A stretch of DNA of 64,000 nt from an uncultured Flavobacteriales bacterium (GTDB lineage: Bacteria > Bacteroidota > Bacteroidia > Flavobacteriales_D > Crocinitomicaceae): the NCBI GenBank assembly GCA_903939755.1, contig CAJAII010000036.1, positions 1 through 64,000 on the forward strand. The letters run 5' to 3'. Shown piece after piece: positions 45,039 to 53,829 of the stretch. The position numbers were made by a program, and so were the translations under genes. How positions within the stretch are numbered: the stretch's first letter is position 1; each line of letters starts with the position of its first letter. The notes beneath the pieces were generated by a model, which had not been told where the DNA came from, made no database searches, and worked only from the letters and a program-made list of their open reading frames with translations.

Positions 45039-45740
45039 ATGGATGCTCAATTAGAAAATTGTATTAAATCGAAGTTTTATGCTGAACTTACAAGTTCAGA
45101 GAGGGAGGCCTTGTCGATTTATTGTACGAACGAGGATGAATTTAATTTATTAAAGGAAATCTATAACTCAATTGACTTACAGGAGAATGTTAGCTCTATG
45201 CCGAATCATTCTGTGAAAATAAAATTAGATCAGCTTTTTGAAGAAAATTATGCTAACGCTCAAGATAGCCGAGCCATCGTGCAAGCACGGAGCTTCTATC
45301 AAAAACCTTTATATTATTTAGCAGCGGCAAGTGTGATACTCGCTCTGTCTTTACTATTTATTAATTTTAATTCAACTCAAATCACCCAAGTGAAAACGGG
45401 GCGTACTATTCCGGTAAAAAAGGAAAAGGTGAAGGAAATCAAAGCAATTGTACCAGAGGACAAAACTTTATTAGCTAAAAATATAATCCCTAAACCTGCT
45501 CCTCGTAAGTTTAAAAATGAAAAGCTTCCAGTTTTGGCCGCAGAGATGGAAGAAGTAATCGCTTATGAAGATGTTAATGAAATTACTTCTTTTTCATTTC
45601 AATCCGTTTATAAAGGAACTTATGATGACGATGTCGCAGCTGATTTTGAGGGTGAGATAACGAAGGAACGTGCAGATAGGAATAGTTCTCCTCTTCTTGA
45701 AATTCCAGAAATGTTGGAGGTCTTATTTGCCGCTTACTAA
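45039..45740 (+). CDS. Putative anti-sigma membrane protein
   Basis: 233 residues. A ~90-residue acidic N-terminal domain (LENCIKSKFYAELTSSEREAL...IYNSIDLQEN) is cytoplasmic, then one membrane helix (~91-110, LYYLAAASVILALSLLFINF). The periplasmic tail is Lys- and Glu-rich with no known domain (VKTGRTIPVKKEKVKEIKA). Position just downstream of an ECF sigma gene and the single-helix layout suggest an anti-sigma factor; no ASD zinc motif is visible. The stop overlaps a convergent gene by 4 bp. Confidence 0.65.
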   Translation: MDAQLENCIKSKFYAELTSSEREALSIYCTNEDEFNLLKEIYNSIDLQENVSSMPNHSVKIKLDQLFEENYANAQDSRAIVQARSFYQKPLYYLAAASVILALSLLFINFNSTQITQVKTGRTIPVKKEKVKEIKAIVPEDKTLLAKNIIPKPAPRKFKNEKLPVLAAEMEEVIAYEDVNEITSFSFQSVYKGTYDDDVAADFEGEITKERADRNSSPLLEIPEMLEVLFAAY

Positions 45741-46513
45741 ACAGATTTTCTTAGGGTGAAATGTTCTTTCTGTTTATTAGGTTGTCTAATCAATAATCCC
45801 ATTTTAAAAAAATCAATTGTTAGATGATATTGGTGATCGCTGGATAATTTATTCCATGCGCTAAACATATCATTGTTCCATCTAATGTCATCTAAAATAA
45901 AAATGGTGTCGTTGTGCGTGTGCTTTTCAAGTTTTTTTACATACTCAATCAAGCTATTTCCGTCGTGATGGCCATCAATAAATACAAGGTCAAATAGTTC
46001 TGTAATAGGCTCATTAAAATAATCTTGAAATGTGCAATTTTTAGTATGAATTTGATCGTTGAGGCTGTGGTTTAAAATATTTTTTTTCGCTACCGCAAAT
46101 GTTTCTTTGCAACCTTCTATGCTAGTTATTTTTGCCAATGGGTTTCCCCAATGCATTTGTAAAGTCCCCGTTCCTAAAGATGTTCCTAACTCTAATACAG
46201 ACATAGGCTGATAGGAATGCATGATCCTAATTAATAAATCACCGTATTTCTTATGAGTTGAATTCGTTGTAAATATTTGTTTTACGGTTCTTTGTTTCCC
46301 TAATTTTTTAGATCCGGCTCCAAATTCCTCAAAATCGATGCTTGTGTTGTCAGATCTCAGTTCGGCAAAGAGTGCTTTTTGACGGTGTTTTATCTCTGAT
46401 GAAATTGGCCTACTGAGAACTTTGTCCATTAAGTTGTAAACAAATGGAGAATGAATTCCTTGTCTTCCTTTGGCATTCAAGCTATATTTTATAAATTCGA
46501 ACCCTATATTCAT
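45737..46513 (-). CDS. Class I SAM-dependent methyltransferase
   Basis: 258 residues. The SAM-binding motif I is VLELGTSLGTGTLQM; acidic residue 2 is in ITSIEGC, and motif IV is FDLVFIDGHHDG followed by FILDDIRWN. This order fits the Methyltransf_24 (O-methyltransferase-like) group. Substrate unknown. The N-terminus (GFEFIKYSLNAKGRQGIHSPFVYNL) carries a conserved-looking basic/aromatic segment. It is divergent from the DUF4301 gene, with only 27 bp between the two start codons. Confidence 0.85.
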   Translation of the reverse strand: MNIGFEFIKYSLNAKGRQGIHSPFVYNLMDKVLSRPISSEIKHRQKALFAELRSDNTSIDFEEFGAGSKKLGKQRTVKQIFTTNSTHKKYGDLLIRIMHSYQPMSVLELGTSLGTGTLQMHWGNPLAKITSIEGCKETFAVAKKNILNHSLNDQIHTKNCTFQDYFNEPITELFDLVFIDGHHDGNSLIEYVKKLEKHTHNDTIFILDDIRWNNDMFSAWNKLSSDHQYHLTIDFFKMGLLIRQPNKQKEHFTLRKSV

Positions 46514-46540
46514 TCAGCAAAGTAAAGAAATCGTTTTTAA

Positions 46541-47938
46541 ATGACCGAAAACCAAGTTAATTTAATAAAAAATCAATGTGATAAAATTTTTCATGAAGTG
46601 GTAAGTTTGTCTATCATTAAACCTTGTACGGTTGGTGATGGAATACTACAACTTACTTCCGAAGAGTTTTTAGCGTATAAAGATAAATTTGACAAGGGTA
46701 ATCATAGGGTTTGTGTGTTTATTCCTGCTTCTGGTTCTGGTTCTAGAATGTTCGAGTTTGTTCGTGATTACTTATTTGAACCTTCAGAAAGAACGCGTGG
46801 TCTTATTGAAAAATTAATTAGTCAAATCTCGGATTTTGCTTTTTATCAATTACTTTCTCAGGAAATAAAGGATAGGATAGTTGCTGGAGAGATTGATTGG
46901 CGATTTTTACTGTCTTTTTTAATGGAGAAGGAAGGGTTGAATTATGGAGAGTTACCTAAAGGCTTATTTCCATTTCATAGGTATGATGCGGGTGTGAAAA
47001 GCGCTATTGCAGAGCATATTCAGCAATCTACTTTAATTAATGCGGAAAATGTCGCATTTCATTTTACCATTCAGAAACGTTTTGAGGATGTTATTTGTAA
47101 TGAAATTAACAAAATTGAAAAAGAGACGAATCAGAAGTTTAATGTTACTTATTCCGAACAAGATGAGGGTTCCAATTCGTTTGTGTTTAATGCTAATAAA
47201 GAACCCATTACAGACGATCAGGGTTCCTTTATTCGACGACCAGCAGGCCATGGGGCTTTGCTATCCAATTTATCTGCGATAAATAACCCACTTATTTTTA
47301 TTAAAAACATTGATAATATTCAACACTTTTCTAAATCGTCTGTTTCCATTTTGACATGGAGTGCTTTGGCAGGTATATTGGTGGAAATTCGTGCTTCTTT
47401 GAAGGCTTTAGTTGAAAATCCAAGATTTGAAACCTTAGTTAAGTTGAATGAGAAATATGGTTTATATACTGATTCAGAATTAAATAGGAACAAGGAACCC
47501 GAGCAGTTCTTGACTTTGATCAATCGGCCAATACGTGTTTGTGGTATGGTTAAGAATGAGGGGTATCCGGGAGGGGGGCCTTTTATGGTTGAAAAAAATG
47601 GCGTCGTTTCAAAGCAAATTATTGAAAAGGCTCAGGTGATTGATAATGCGGATGAAAATATATTGTTTTCAAGTACGCATTTTAATCCTGTGATGATGGT
47701 GGTTTGCAAAAACGATTTGAATGACCAGGAAATTGACCTGTCTAAATATGTAGATAATGATGCCTGTTTAAAAATAGTTAAATCTGTAAAAAACGAGGAA
47801 ATAAGTTTCCTTGAATTACCTGGATTGTGGAACGGTAGTATGTATTTTTGGAATTCTGTTTTTGTTGAGATACCGAATGAAACATTCAGCCCTGTCAAGT
47901 CAGCACTTGATTTATTGCATCCTTTGCATTTGGGCTAG
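46541..47938 (+). CDS. DUF4301-family protein
   Basis: 465 residues. CVFIPASGSGSRMFEFV near residue 60 and FIRRPAGHGALLSNLSAI...PLIFIKNIDNI are the conserved blocks I recall from DUF4301, a Bacteroidota family. The PASG(x)xxRMF loop looks like a nucleotidyltransferase-type phosphate loop, so sugar-nucleotide chemistry is a possible but unproven role. Cytoplasmic, no signal. Short spacing to the methyltransferase start hints at shared regulation. Confidence 0.8.
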   Translation: MTENQVNLIKNQCDKIFHEVVSLSIIKPCTVGDGILQLTSEEFLAYKDKFDKGNHRVCVFIPASGSGSRMFEFVRDYLFEPSERTRGLIEKLISQISDFAFYQLLSQEIKDRIVAGEIDWRFLLSFLMEKEGLNYGELPKGLFPFHRYDAGVKSAIAEHIQQSTLINAENVAFHFTIQKRFEDVICNEINKIEKETNQKFNVTYSEQDEGSNSFVFNANKEPITDDQGSFIRRPAGHGALLSNLSAINNPLIFIKNIDNIQHFSKSSVSILTWSALAGILVEIRASLKALVENPRFETLVKLNEKYGLYTDSELNRNKEPEQFLTLINRPIRVCGMVKNEGYPGGGPFMVEKNGVVSKQIIEKAQVIDNADENILFSSTHFNPVMMVVCKNDLNDQEIDLSKYVDNDACLKIVKSVKNEEISFLELPGLWNGSMYFWNSVFVEIPNETFSPVKSALDLLHPLHLG

Positions 47939-47939
47939 G

Positions 47940-49052
47940 TTATTTATTCCGTATGGCTTTAAATTGTTTGTGGGGAGAACCTGAAAAGGCAATGAATTTT
48001 GATGCTATCATATCCTCTTTCGTAATTCCTGTAACTAATATCGAATCGTTTATTTCTTTAATTATTTTAATCGTTTTGTGTTGTATCAAACCGTTTGTTA
48101 ATATGCTCACTTTATTTCCGGAGAGGGCATTGTTTGGCAGCATATAGCCAGCTAATTTCTCCTTTTCATTTAAGTAAGCCATTACATTTAATGGTATTAT
48201 CCCATTTTCTTTCTTTGCCATTTTATAGTATAAAGGCGTAATTTCAGGAGTTTTAAAAGCTGCTTGACCTATTTTTGTGAATGTCGCCTTTCCATAAATT
48301 GTTTCATTTGATTTAAGATTGATTTCTTTGGCGCTCACGTACTTGTTCACATGCTTTGTTTCTACATATACAATAAACTCAGGAGTGGTCGTCTTCTCTA
48401 AAATAGCGATTGTTTTTCCTTTCTCAATGTAAGCGCCAAGCTGGTAATTAACAGCAATTATTTTACCATCGAATGGTGCCGTGAAGAAGTAATTTTTCAT
48501 GTTGTTTTCAAGTGCTTTAATGGCATAATAAGATGCCGTTAATCCTAATTCAGCCATAAAGATCCGTTCTTCATTTGATGAAAAATTGGGAAGTGAAGGA
48601 ATTTTTGTACTTGGGGTAATTTTTTCTAAAAACGCATACCACTTGTCTCTTTCTTGGGGGAATTTAGCGTCAATTTGTGCAAAGACATTTCCAAATTCTC
48701 TAATTAATAATTGTTTTTTCTCTGTTAGGGTATAATATGCTGCATCAGAACTTAATAGGCACAATAATTCATTGGCCTTAAATACCTCGCCAACCCGCCA
48801 TTTTTTATCTCCAACAGCTAGGTTTCCAGAAACTTCAAAAATTATATTGCTTGTATAAGTGGGTTCTTGGTATGCTGGTGAAGAAAATGGAAAAAATCGT
48901 TCTTGAAAGCTTGCTTGGATGCATTCGATTGAAGTGCTTGAATCATTTTTTTGAACTACCAGTGGAGCCTGTTTGGCTTTTACTATCATCCAAATGAAAG
49001 CATTGCACAAGATCACAGCAACAATTATTATTATACAAGTTAAATTTTTCAT
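47940..49052 (-). CDS. Membrane-fusion/periplasmic adaptor-like protein, copy 1
   Basis: 370 residues. N-terminal membrane anchor (~4-24). VSGNLAVGDKKWRVGEVFKA and TAPFDGKIIAVNYQLGAYIEKGKTIAILEK are the two halves of a lipoyl-like domain with a helical hairpin between them, as in HlyD/AcrA adaptors. The C-terminal half is beta-rich. No pump or outer-membrane channel gene is adjacent, so it is an orphan adaptor. It is a near-duplicate of the gene at 52680-53792. The 3' end almost abuts the convergent DUF4301 gene. Confidence 0.8.
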   Translation of the reverse strand: MKNLTCIIIIVAVILCNAFIWMIVKAKQAPLVVQKNDSSTSIECIQASFQERFFPFSSPAYQEPTYTSNIIFEVSGNLAVGDKKWRVGEVFKANELLCLLSSDAAYYTLTEKKQLLIREFGNVFAQIDAKFPQERDKWYAFLEKITPSTKIPSLPNFSSNEERIFMAELGLTASYYAIKALENNMKNYFFTAPFDGKIIAVNYQLGAYIEKGKTIAILEKTTTPEFIVYVETKHVNKYVSAKEINLKSNETIYGKATFTKIGQAAFKTPEITPLYYKMAKKENGIIPLNVMAYLNEKEKLAGYMLPNNALSGNKVSILTNGLIQHKTIKIIKEINDSILVTGITKEDMIASKFIAFSGSPHKQFKAIRNK

Positions 49053-49089
49053 AAACGAAACTAGGTGTAAATTTACTAGAATCTATCAA

Positions 49090-49124
49090 ATGAAATTATA
49101 GTTGCAATAATTTGGTCGTTTACT
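49090..49124 (+). pseudogene. Vestigial 5' end of an FG-GAP gene copy
   Basis: The ~35 bases after ATG 49090 (ATGAAATTATAGTTG and on) align by eye with the start of the FG-GAP gene at 53830 (ATGAAATGTAGTTCC and on), but an extra base gives a TAG after two codons and the match stops near 49124. The segment next to adaptor copy 1 therefore looks like the stub of a second FG-GAP gene left by the duplication. Confidence 0.55.
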
Positions 49125-49189
49125 CATGGAATTAAATATTCTTAATTAAAACATTTCAAAGTTATTTTTTAATTTTAACGAAAAAAAAG

Positions 49190-52000
49190 ATGACCAAGTC
49201 CTTTCAGTTAATATATATATCCTCGCTTCTTTTTATTTTTTGCGGGAATAGTTTTGCGCAACAAAAACGGAATGTCACATTAAATTGGTTGTCTAGTCCA
49301 CAAACAGCACTGCTAATTTTGGGGGAACCTCAAATTAATTCAACTTCTTCGGCAGTTTTTACCCTTGACATTTCTACTATTCTTCCGCAGTTACAAGGGA
49401 TTAGTTACCGCGAAGGAAGGCTCGCTGGATTTGTTGGCGAAATTCAATTGCCATATCCTGACGGAAGCTTACATACATTTAGTATCAAACGAAATAAAAC
49501 AATGCACCCCGATTACAATGCTAAGTTCCCACAAATAATGACTTTAGACGGCTATGCTGTAGACGGCTCGGGAGCTTTCGCCAAATGGGATGTTACACCA
49601 CAAGGATTTCATGCGATGATAATGATTCCAGGTAAGAGTACTGTATTTATTGATCCGATGTTTAAAAATAATACACAATTGTATATTGTTTACCATCGAA
49701 AAGATTTCGTTACTAACAAAGTTAAAGTTTGTAATGTTGTGGAGGAAGAGGGGGAGCCGAATAGTAATGTAAAAAGTATTTTTGGAACTTGTGAACTTCG
49801 CACCTATCGTTTGGCGCTATCCAACTCTGCTGAGTATACAACTTTTCACGGTGGAACTGTCGTGCTAGCAGCAGCAGCGCAGGTTACAACGATGAATCGA
49901 GTGAATGGTGTTTATGAAAAAGACATCGCCATTACAATGACGATTATTCCCAATAATAATTTGTTGATTCATACGAATGCTGCCACTGATCCTTTCACAA
50001 ATGGAAATGCAGGTAGCATGATTAATCAAAATCAAACGAGTGTTGATAACCTAATTGGCAGTGCTAATTACGATATAGGTCATGTTTTTGGAACAAATAG
50101 TGGCGGATTGGCTGGATTAGGGGTTGTTTGTTCAGGAGGACAGAAAGGGCGAGGAGTTACAGGCAGTAGCGCTCCAATCGGTGACCCTTTTGATATCGAT
50201 TATGTTGCCCACGAAATGGGCCACCAATTTGGTGGTAATCATACGCAAAACAATCCTTGCAACAGCGTTAATGCTGCTCGACGCGAACCTGGTAGTGCAA
50301 GTACAATAATGGGTTATGCAGGGATTTGTGCTCCAAATGTTCAAAATAATTCAGATGATTATTTTCACGGGTATAATCTCGGTGAAATTAGTATTGAGAT
50401 CTTAAGTAACGGTCACCAGTGTGAGGTGCTAACTGCATTGAATAATACGTCACCCACTATTCAATCCACAAGTGGTAATATTGTAGTGCCAATATCAACT
50501 CCTTTCATCTTAACAGGTAATGCTTTTGACGCCGAAGGTGATGTACTAACTTATTTGTGGGAGCAAATGGATAACGAGGCAAGTACTCAACCACCGGTTG
50601 CTACCGCGACAGGTGGTCCAAATTTCAGAAGTTTTAACCCTTCAACTGATACGTCGCGCTATTTTCCGAAGTTATCCACTTTGGCATCTAACGGACCTTT
50701 CACTTGGGAGGTATTACCATCTGTTGCACGAGTGATGGATTTTAGGTTGTCTGTAAGGGATAATCATGCTGTGGGTGCTTGTAATGATTATACTGATTTA
50801 ACAGTTACTACCAATGCGACTGCGGGTCCATTTGTCGTTACGTATCCTTCAGCATCAGGAATCACTTGGCCCGGTGGAAGTTCACAAACGGTCACTTGGT
50901 CGGTTGCAAATACTACTGCAGCTCCAATTAATTGTTCAACGGTACGCATTTTACTTTCTCTAAATGGGGGACAAACTTATCCGTATGTTTTGTCAGCGTC
51001 AACTGCCAATGACGGTTCTGAAGTGATTATTTGTCCTAACGTGGTATCCAATACAGCAAGAATCATGGTCATGTCAGGAGCTCAAACATTTTTTGATATT
51101 TCTAATAATAATTTTTCAATTACGTGTAATGGTCAAGATGTACCACTTTTCACCTCTATTTCTCCAGTATGCCAAAATGATTCGAACTTTGTACTTCCCG
51201 CTTTATCAGACAATGGTATAGCTGGAACATGGCTACCTGCATTAAATTTATCCAATGTTGGTACAAGTAATTATACTTTCACGCCTGTTGCTACTGCTTG
51301 TGCCAGCGCGACAAGCTTTTCATTAATTGTAGCAGCCATTCAACAACCAATCTTTGCACCATTTACGGCTATTTGTCAAAATGAGAGTATAGTTCTACCA
51401 ACTGTTTCGCAAAACAATATTTCGGGTACTTGGTCACCATTAGTTGATACACAAGTGCCGGGTAATTTTTCATTTACTTTTACGCCTAATGCAGGCCTTT
51501 GTGCAACGGATACAGCTCAAATTTTGACGGTTAGTCCAACCCCAACCGTGGCCGTTTCCACTAGTGGTATAACACTGACAGCCCTGCAGATTGGTGCGGA
51601 TTACCAATGGATAGATTGCATAGGTAACGTGTCGATTCCTGGAGCAACTAATCAAAGTTTTACTACGACTGAAATTAGTGGTACATACGCTGTTATTGTT
51701 TCCTTGGGTCAATGTGCAGATACCTCTGATTGTTTTACTGTCGATCAGTCAGATCTATCGGAAGTCACTATTCATCTTGTAATTCAACCCAACCCAACAG
51801 CAGAAAGTATTACTATTTCATGGCAGGGTGATATGGAGGAACTCATTTTGACGGATGCTTCGGGTAAGACATTAAGGCGAATTTCAGTTGCAGGTTTGAG
51901 CCATCTCTCAATTAATCTGAAGGAATTTGCAGCGGGAATTTACTACATAGATGCTTACCAGTTAAAGGGAAGACAGTGTTATAAATTAATTAAGTTGTAA
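49190..52000 (+). CDS. Secreted metzincin metalloprotease with T9SS type A sorting domain
   Basis: 936 residues. Signal peptide ends NSFAQ. A reprolysin-like domain carries HEMGHQFGGNH at 341-351 (HExxHxxGxxH, zinc ligands His341, His345, His351; catalytic Glu342) and a Met-turn IMGYAG at Met374. A propeptide-like region precedes it. Then come Ig-like modules (WPGGSSQTVTWSVANTT and repeats with CQND/CQNES) and a C-terminal type A domain (LVIQPNPTAESITISW, LTDASGKTLRRI, GIYYIDAYQ, CYKLIKL). Expected to be a cell-surface or released protease. Followed with 1-bp overlap by a small exported-protein gene. Confidence 0.92.
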   Translation: MTKSFQLIYISSLLFIFCGNSFAQQKRNVTLNWLSSPQTALLILGEPQINSTSSAVFTLDISTILPQLQGISYREGRLAGFVGEIQLPYPDGSLHTFSIKRNKTMHPDYNAKFPQIMTLDGYAVDGSGAFAKWDVTPQGFHAMIMIPGKSTVFIDPMFKNNTQLYIVYHRKDFVTNKVKVCNVVEEEGEPNSNVKSIFGTCELRTYRLALSNSAEYTTFHGGTVVLAAAAQVTTMNRVNGVYEKDIAITMTIIPNNNLLIHTNAATDPFTNGNAGSMINQNQTSVDNLIGSANYDIGHVFGTNSGGLAGLGVVCSGGQKGRGVTGSSAPIGDPFDIDYVAHEMGHQFGGNHTQNNPCNSVNAARREPGSASTIMGYAGICAPNVQNNSDDYFHGYNLGEISIEILSNGHQCEVLTALNNTSPTIQSTSGNIVVPISTPFILTGNAFDAEGDVLTYLWEQMDNEASTQPPVATATGGPNFRSFNPSTDTSRYFPKLSTLASNGPFTWEVLPSVARVMDFRLSVRDNHAVGACNDYTDLTVTTNATAGPFVVTYPSASGITWPGGSSQTVTWSVANTTAAPINCSTVRILLSLNGGQTYPYVLSASTANDGSEVIICPNVVSNTARIMVMSGAQTFFDISNNNFSITCNGQDVPLFTSISPVCQNDSNFVLPALSDNGIAGTWLPALNLSNVGTSNYTFTPVATACASATSFSLIVAAIQQPIFAPFTAICQNESIVLPTVSQNNISGTWSPLVDTQVPGNFSFTFTPNAGLCATDTAQILTVSPTPTVAVSTSGITLTALQIGADYQWIDCIGNVSIPGATNQSFTTTEISGTYAVIVSLGQCADTSDCFTVDQSDLSEVTIHLVIQPNPTAESITISWQGDMEELILTDASGKTLRRISVAGLSHLSINLKEFAAGIYYIDAYQLKGRQCYKLIKL

Positions 52001-52584
52001 TGTTCAAAGTTTTCTGCCTAGTACTATTCTATTCTTCTTTTACACTCGTTAGTCAAACATATTACCTTACGGGTCGTCCTTTTTCATTCGAAAGAAATAA
52101 TGCGATTAAAGAGGTTGCATTTCGATGGAATTTCACCATGAGCTACGCTGGAAATGATGTTGTTGAAGCTTTTGGATTGGATTCATTAAATCGCTACAAC
52201 GACAGTATTCATAAATTAATAGGGGTGCAATCAGGTTGGGGAAATGATTGGCTAAACGAATTATTTGAGCAAACAGATAAGGAGGAATTAATCCATGAAA
52301 AGATTAGGAATCAGCTTAGAATTCACCCTTTATTTATCCGAATAACTAAAGATTATAAGGATAAGTTTATAGGTTATGTGGAAGATTTTATTTTAGTAAC
52401 TAAGGCATCAAAACCAAAACATTATAAGGCATTCGTTTGGAGCAAGAATGCTGAGGGAGTTATTTGTCTCGCCTCTTTCGATTGTAAATTGAAACGCAAG
52501 GTTACTGTCAAATATTTAACTGATTGCCAACTACCTTACGAAATTCCACAAAACGGCTTAATTCTTAAGGAAATTTCGCTTTAG
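52000..52584 (+). CDS. Small exported protein of unknown function coupled to the protease
   Basis: 194 residues. Signal peptide MFKVFCLVLFYSSFTLVS, then QTYYLTGRPFSFER. No T9SS domain, no known motif; two Cys (ICLASFDC) lie near the end. The start ATG shares its A with the protease stop (TAATG), so translation is probably coupled. It could be an inhibitor, chaperone or partner of the protease, which is inference from position only. Confidence 0.75.
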   Translation: MFKVFCLVLFYSSFTLVSQTYYLTGRPFSFERNNAIKEVAFRWNFTMSYAGNDVVEAFGLDSLNRYNDSIHKLIGVQSGWGNDWLNELFEQTDKEELIHEKIRNQLRIHPLFIRITKDYKDKFIGYVEDFILVTKASKPKHYKAFVWSKNAEGVICLASFDCKLKRKVTVKYLTDCQLPYEIPQNGLILKEISL

Positions 52585-52679
52585 CAAATATTGCTGCTTT
52601 ATTGGTTGTTAATTTTTAGTCAGTTCAAGTGAGCTATTCCTGCGTTTCCTTTATTACGCCCCTTGTATGTGGAATAGGT

Positions 52680-53792
52680 TTAGTTATGCTTAATGACTTT
52701 AAATTTCTTATTGGGTGAACCTGTAATGACAATAAATTTTGAAGCAATTACATCCTCTTTCGTAATGCCTGTAACTAATATCGAATCGTTTATTTCTCGA
52801 ATTATTTTAATCGTTTTATGTTGTATCATACCGTTGCTTACAAGGCAAACTTTGTTCCCTGATACTGCATTGTTTGGCAGCATATAGCCAGCTATTTTCT
52901 CCTTTTCATTTAAGTAAGCCATTACATTTAATGGTATTATCCCATTTTCTTTCCCCATCATCTTATAGTATAAAGGCGTAATTTCAGGTGTTTTGATATT
53001 TGCTTGACCTATTTTTGTGAATGTAGCTTTTCCATAAAATGTTTCATTTGATTTAAGATTGATTTCTTTGGCACTCACATACTTGTTCACATGCTTTGTT
53101 TCTACATATACAACAAACTCAGGAGTGGACTCTTTCACTAGGGTAGCGACTGTTTTTCCTTTCTCAATATAAGCGCCAAGCTGATAATTAACAGCTATAA
53201 TTTTACCATCGAAGGGTGCCGTGTAGAAGTAATTTTTCATGTTGTTTTCAAGTGTTTTAATGGCATAATAAGATGCCGTTAAGCCTAATTCAGCCATGAA
53301 AATTCGTTCTTCATTTGATGAAAATGTGGGAAACGAAGGAATTTTTGTGCTTGGTGTTATTTTTTCAAGAAATGCGTACCACTTGGCTTTCTCTTGCGGA
53401 AATCTATTTTCAATTTGCGCAAAAACATTCCCAAAATCTCTTATTAATAACTGTTTTTTCTCTGTAAGCATGTAATAGGCTGCATCAGAACTTAATATGC
53501 ACAAAAGATCATTTGCCTTAAATGTTTCTCCAACCCGCCATTTTTTGTCTCCAGCTAATAAATTTCCTGAAACTTCAAAAATTATATTACTTGTATATTT
53601 GGGCTCTTGGTATGCCGGTGACGAAAACGGAATATTTCGTTCTTGAAAGCTAGCTTGAATACATTCGATTGAAGTGACTTTATCATTTTTTTGAACTGTG
53701 GAGGTAGTCTGTTTGGGTTTTACAAGTATCCAAATGATACCGTTAGAAACGATCACAGCAACTATTAAAATTATACCCGTTAAATTTTTCAT
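52680..53792 (-). CDS. Membrane-fusion/periplasmic adaptor-like protein, copy 2
   Basis: 370 residues, nearly the same sequence as the gene at 47940-49052. It has the same anchor, the same lipoyl halves (VSGNLLAGDKKWRVGETFKA and TAPFDGKIIAVNYQLGAYIEKG) and the same ETKHVNKYVSAKEINLKSNET block. Differences cluster at the extreme N- and C-termini and in the linker. It is divergent from the FG-GAP gene, only 37 bp from its start, and again has no pump gene beside it. Confidence 0.8.
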   Translation of the reverse strand: MKNLTGIILIVAVIVSNGIIWILVKPKQTTSTVQKNDKVTSIECIQASFQERNIPFSSPAYQEPKYTSNIIFEVSGNLLAGDKKWRVGETFKANDLLCILSSDAAYYMLTEKKQLLIRDFGNVFAQIENRFPQEKAKWYAFLEKITPSTKIPSFPTFSSNEERIFMAELGLTASYYAIKTLENNMKNYFYTAPFDGKIIAVNYQLGAYIEKGKTVATLVKESTPEFVVYVETKHVNKYVSAKEINLKSNETFYGKATFTKIGQANIKTPEITPLYYKMMGKENGIIPLNVMAYLNEKEKIAGYMLPNNAVSGNKVCLVSNGMIQHKTIKIIREINDSILVTGITKEDVIASKFIVITGSPNKKFKVIKHN

Positions 53793-53829
53793 AAACGAAA
53801 CTATGTGTAAATTTACAAGAAACTAGCAA

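Noticed and set aside
47940-49052. Adaptor genes as part of a tripartite efflux operon
   Set aside because: No RND, MFS or ABC pump and no TolC-like gene lies next to either copy; the neighbours are T9SS cargo and DUF4301.
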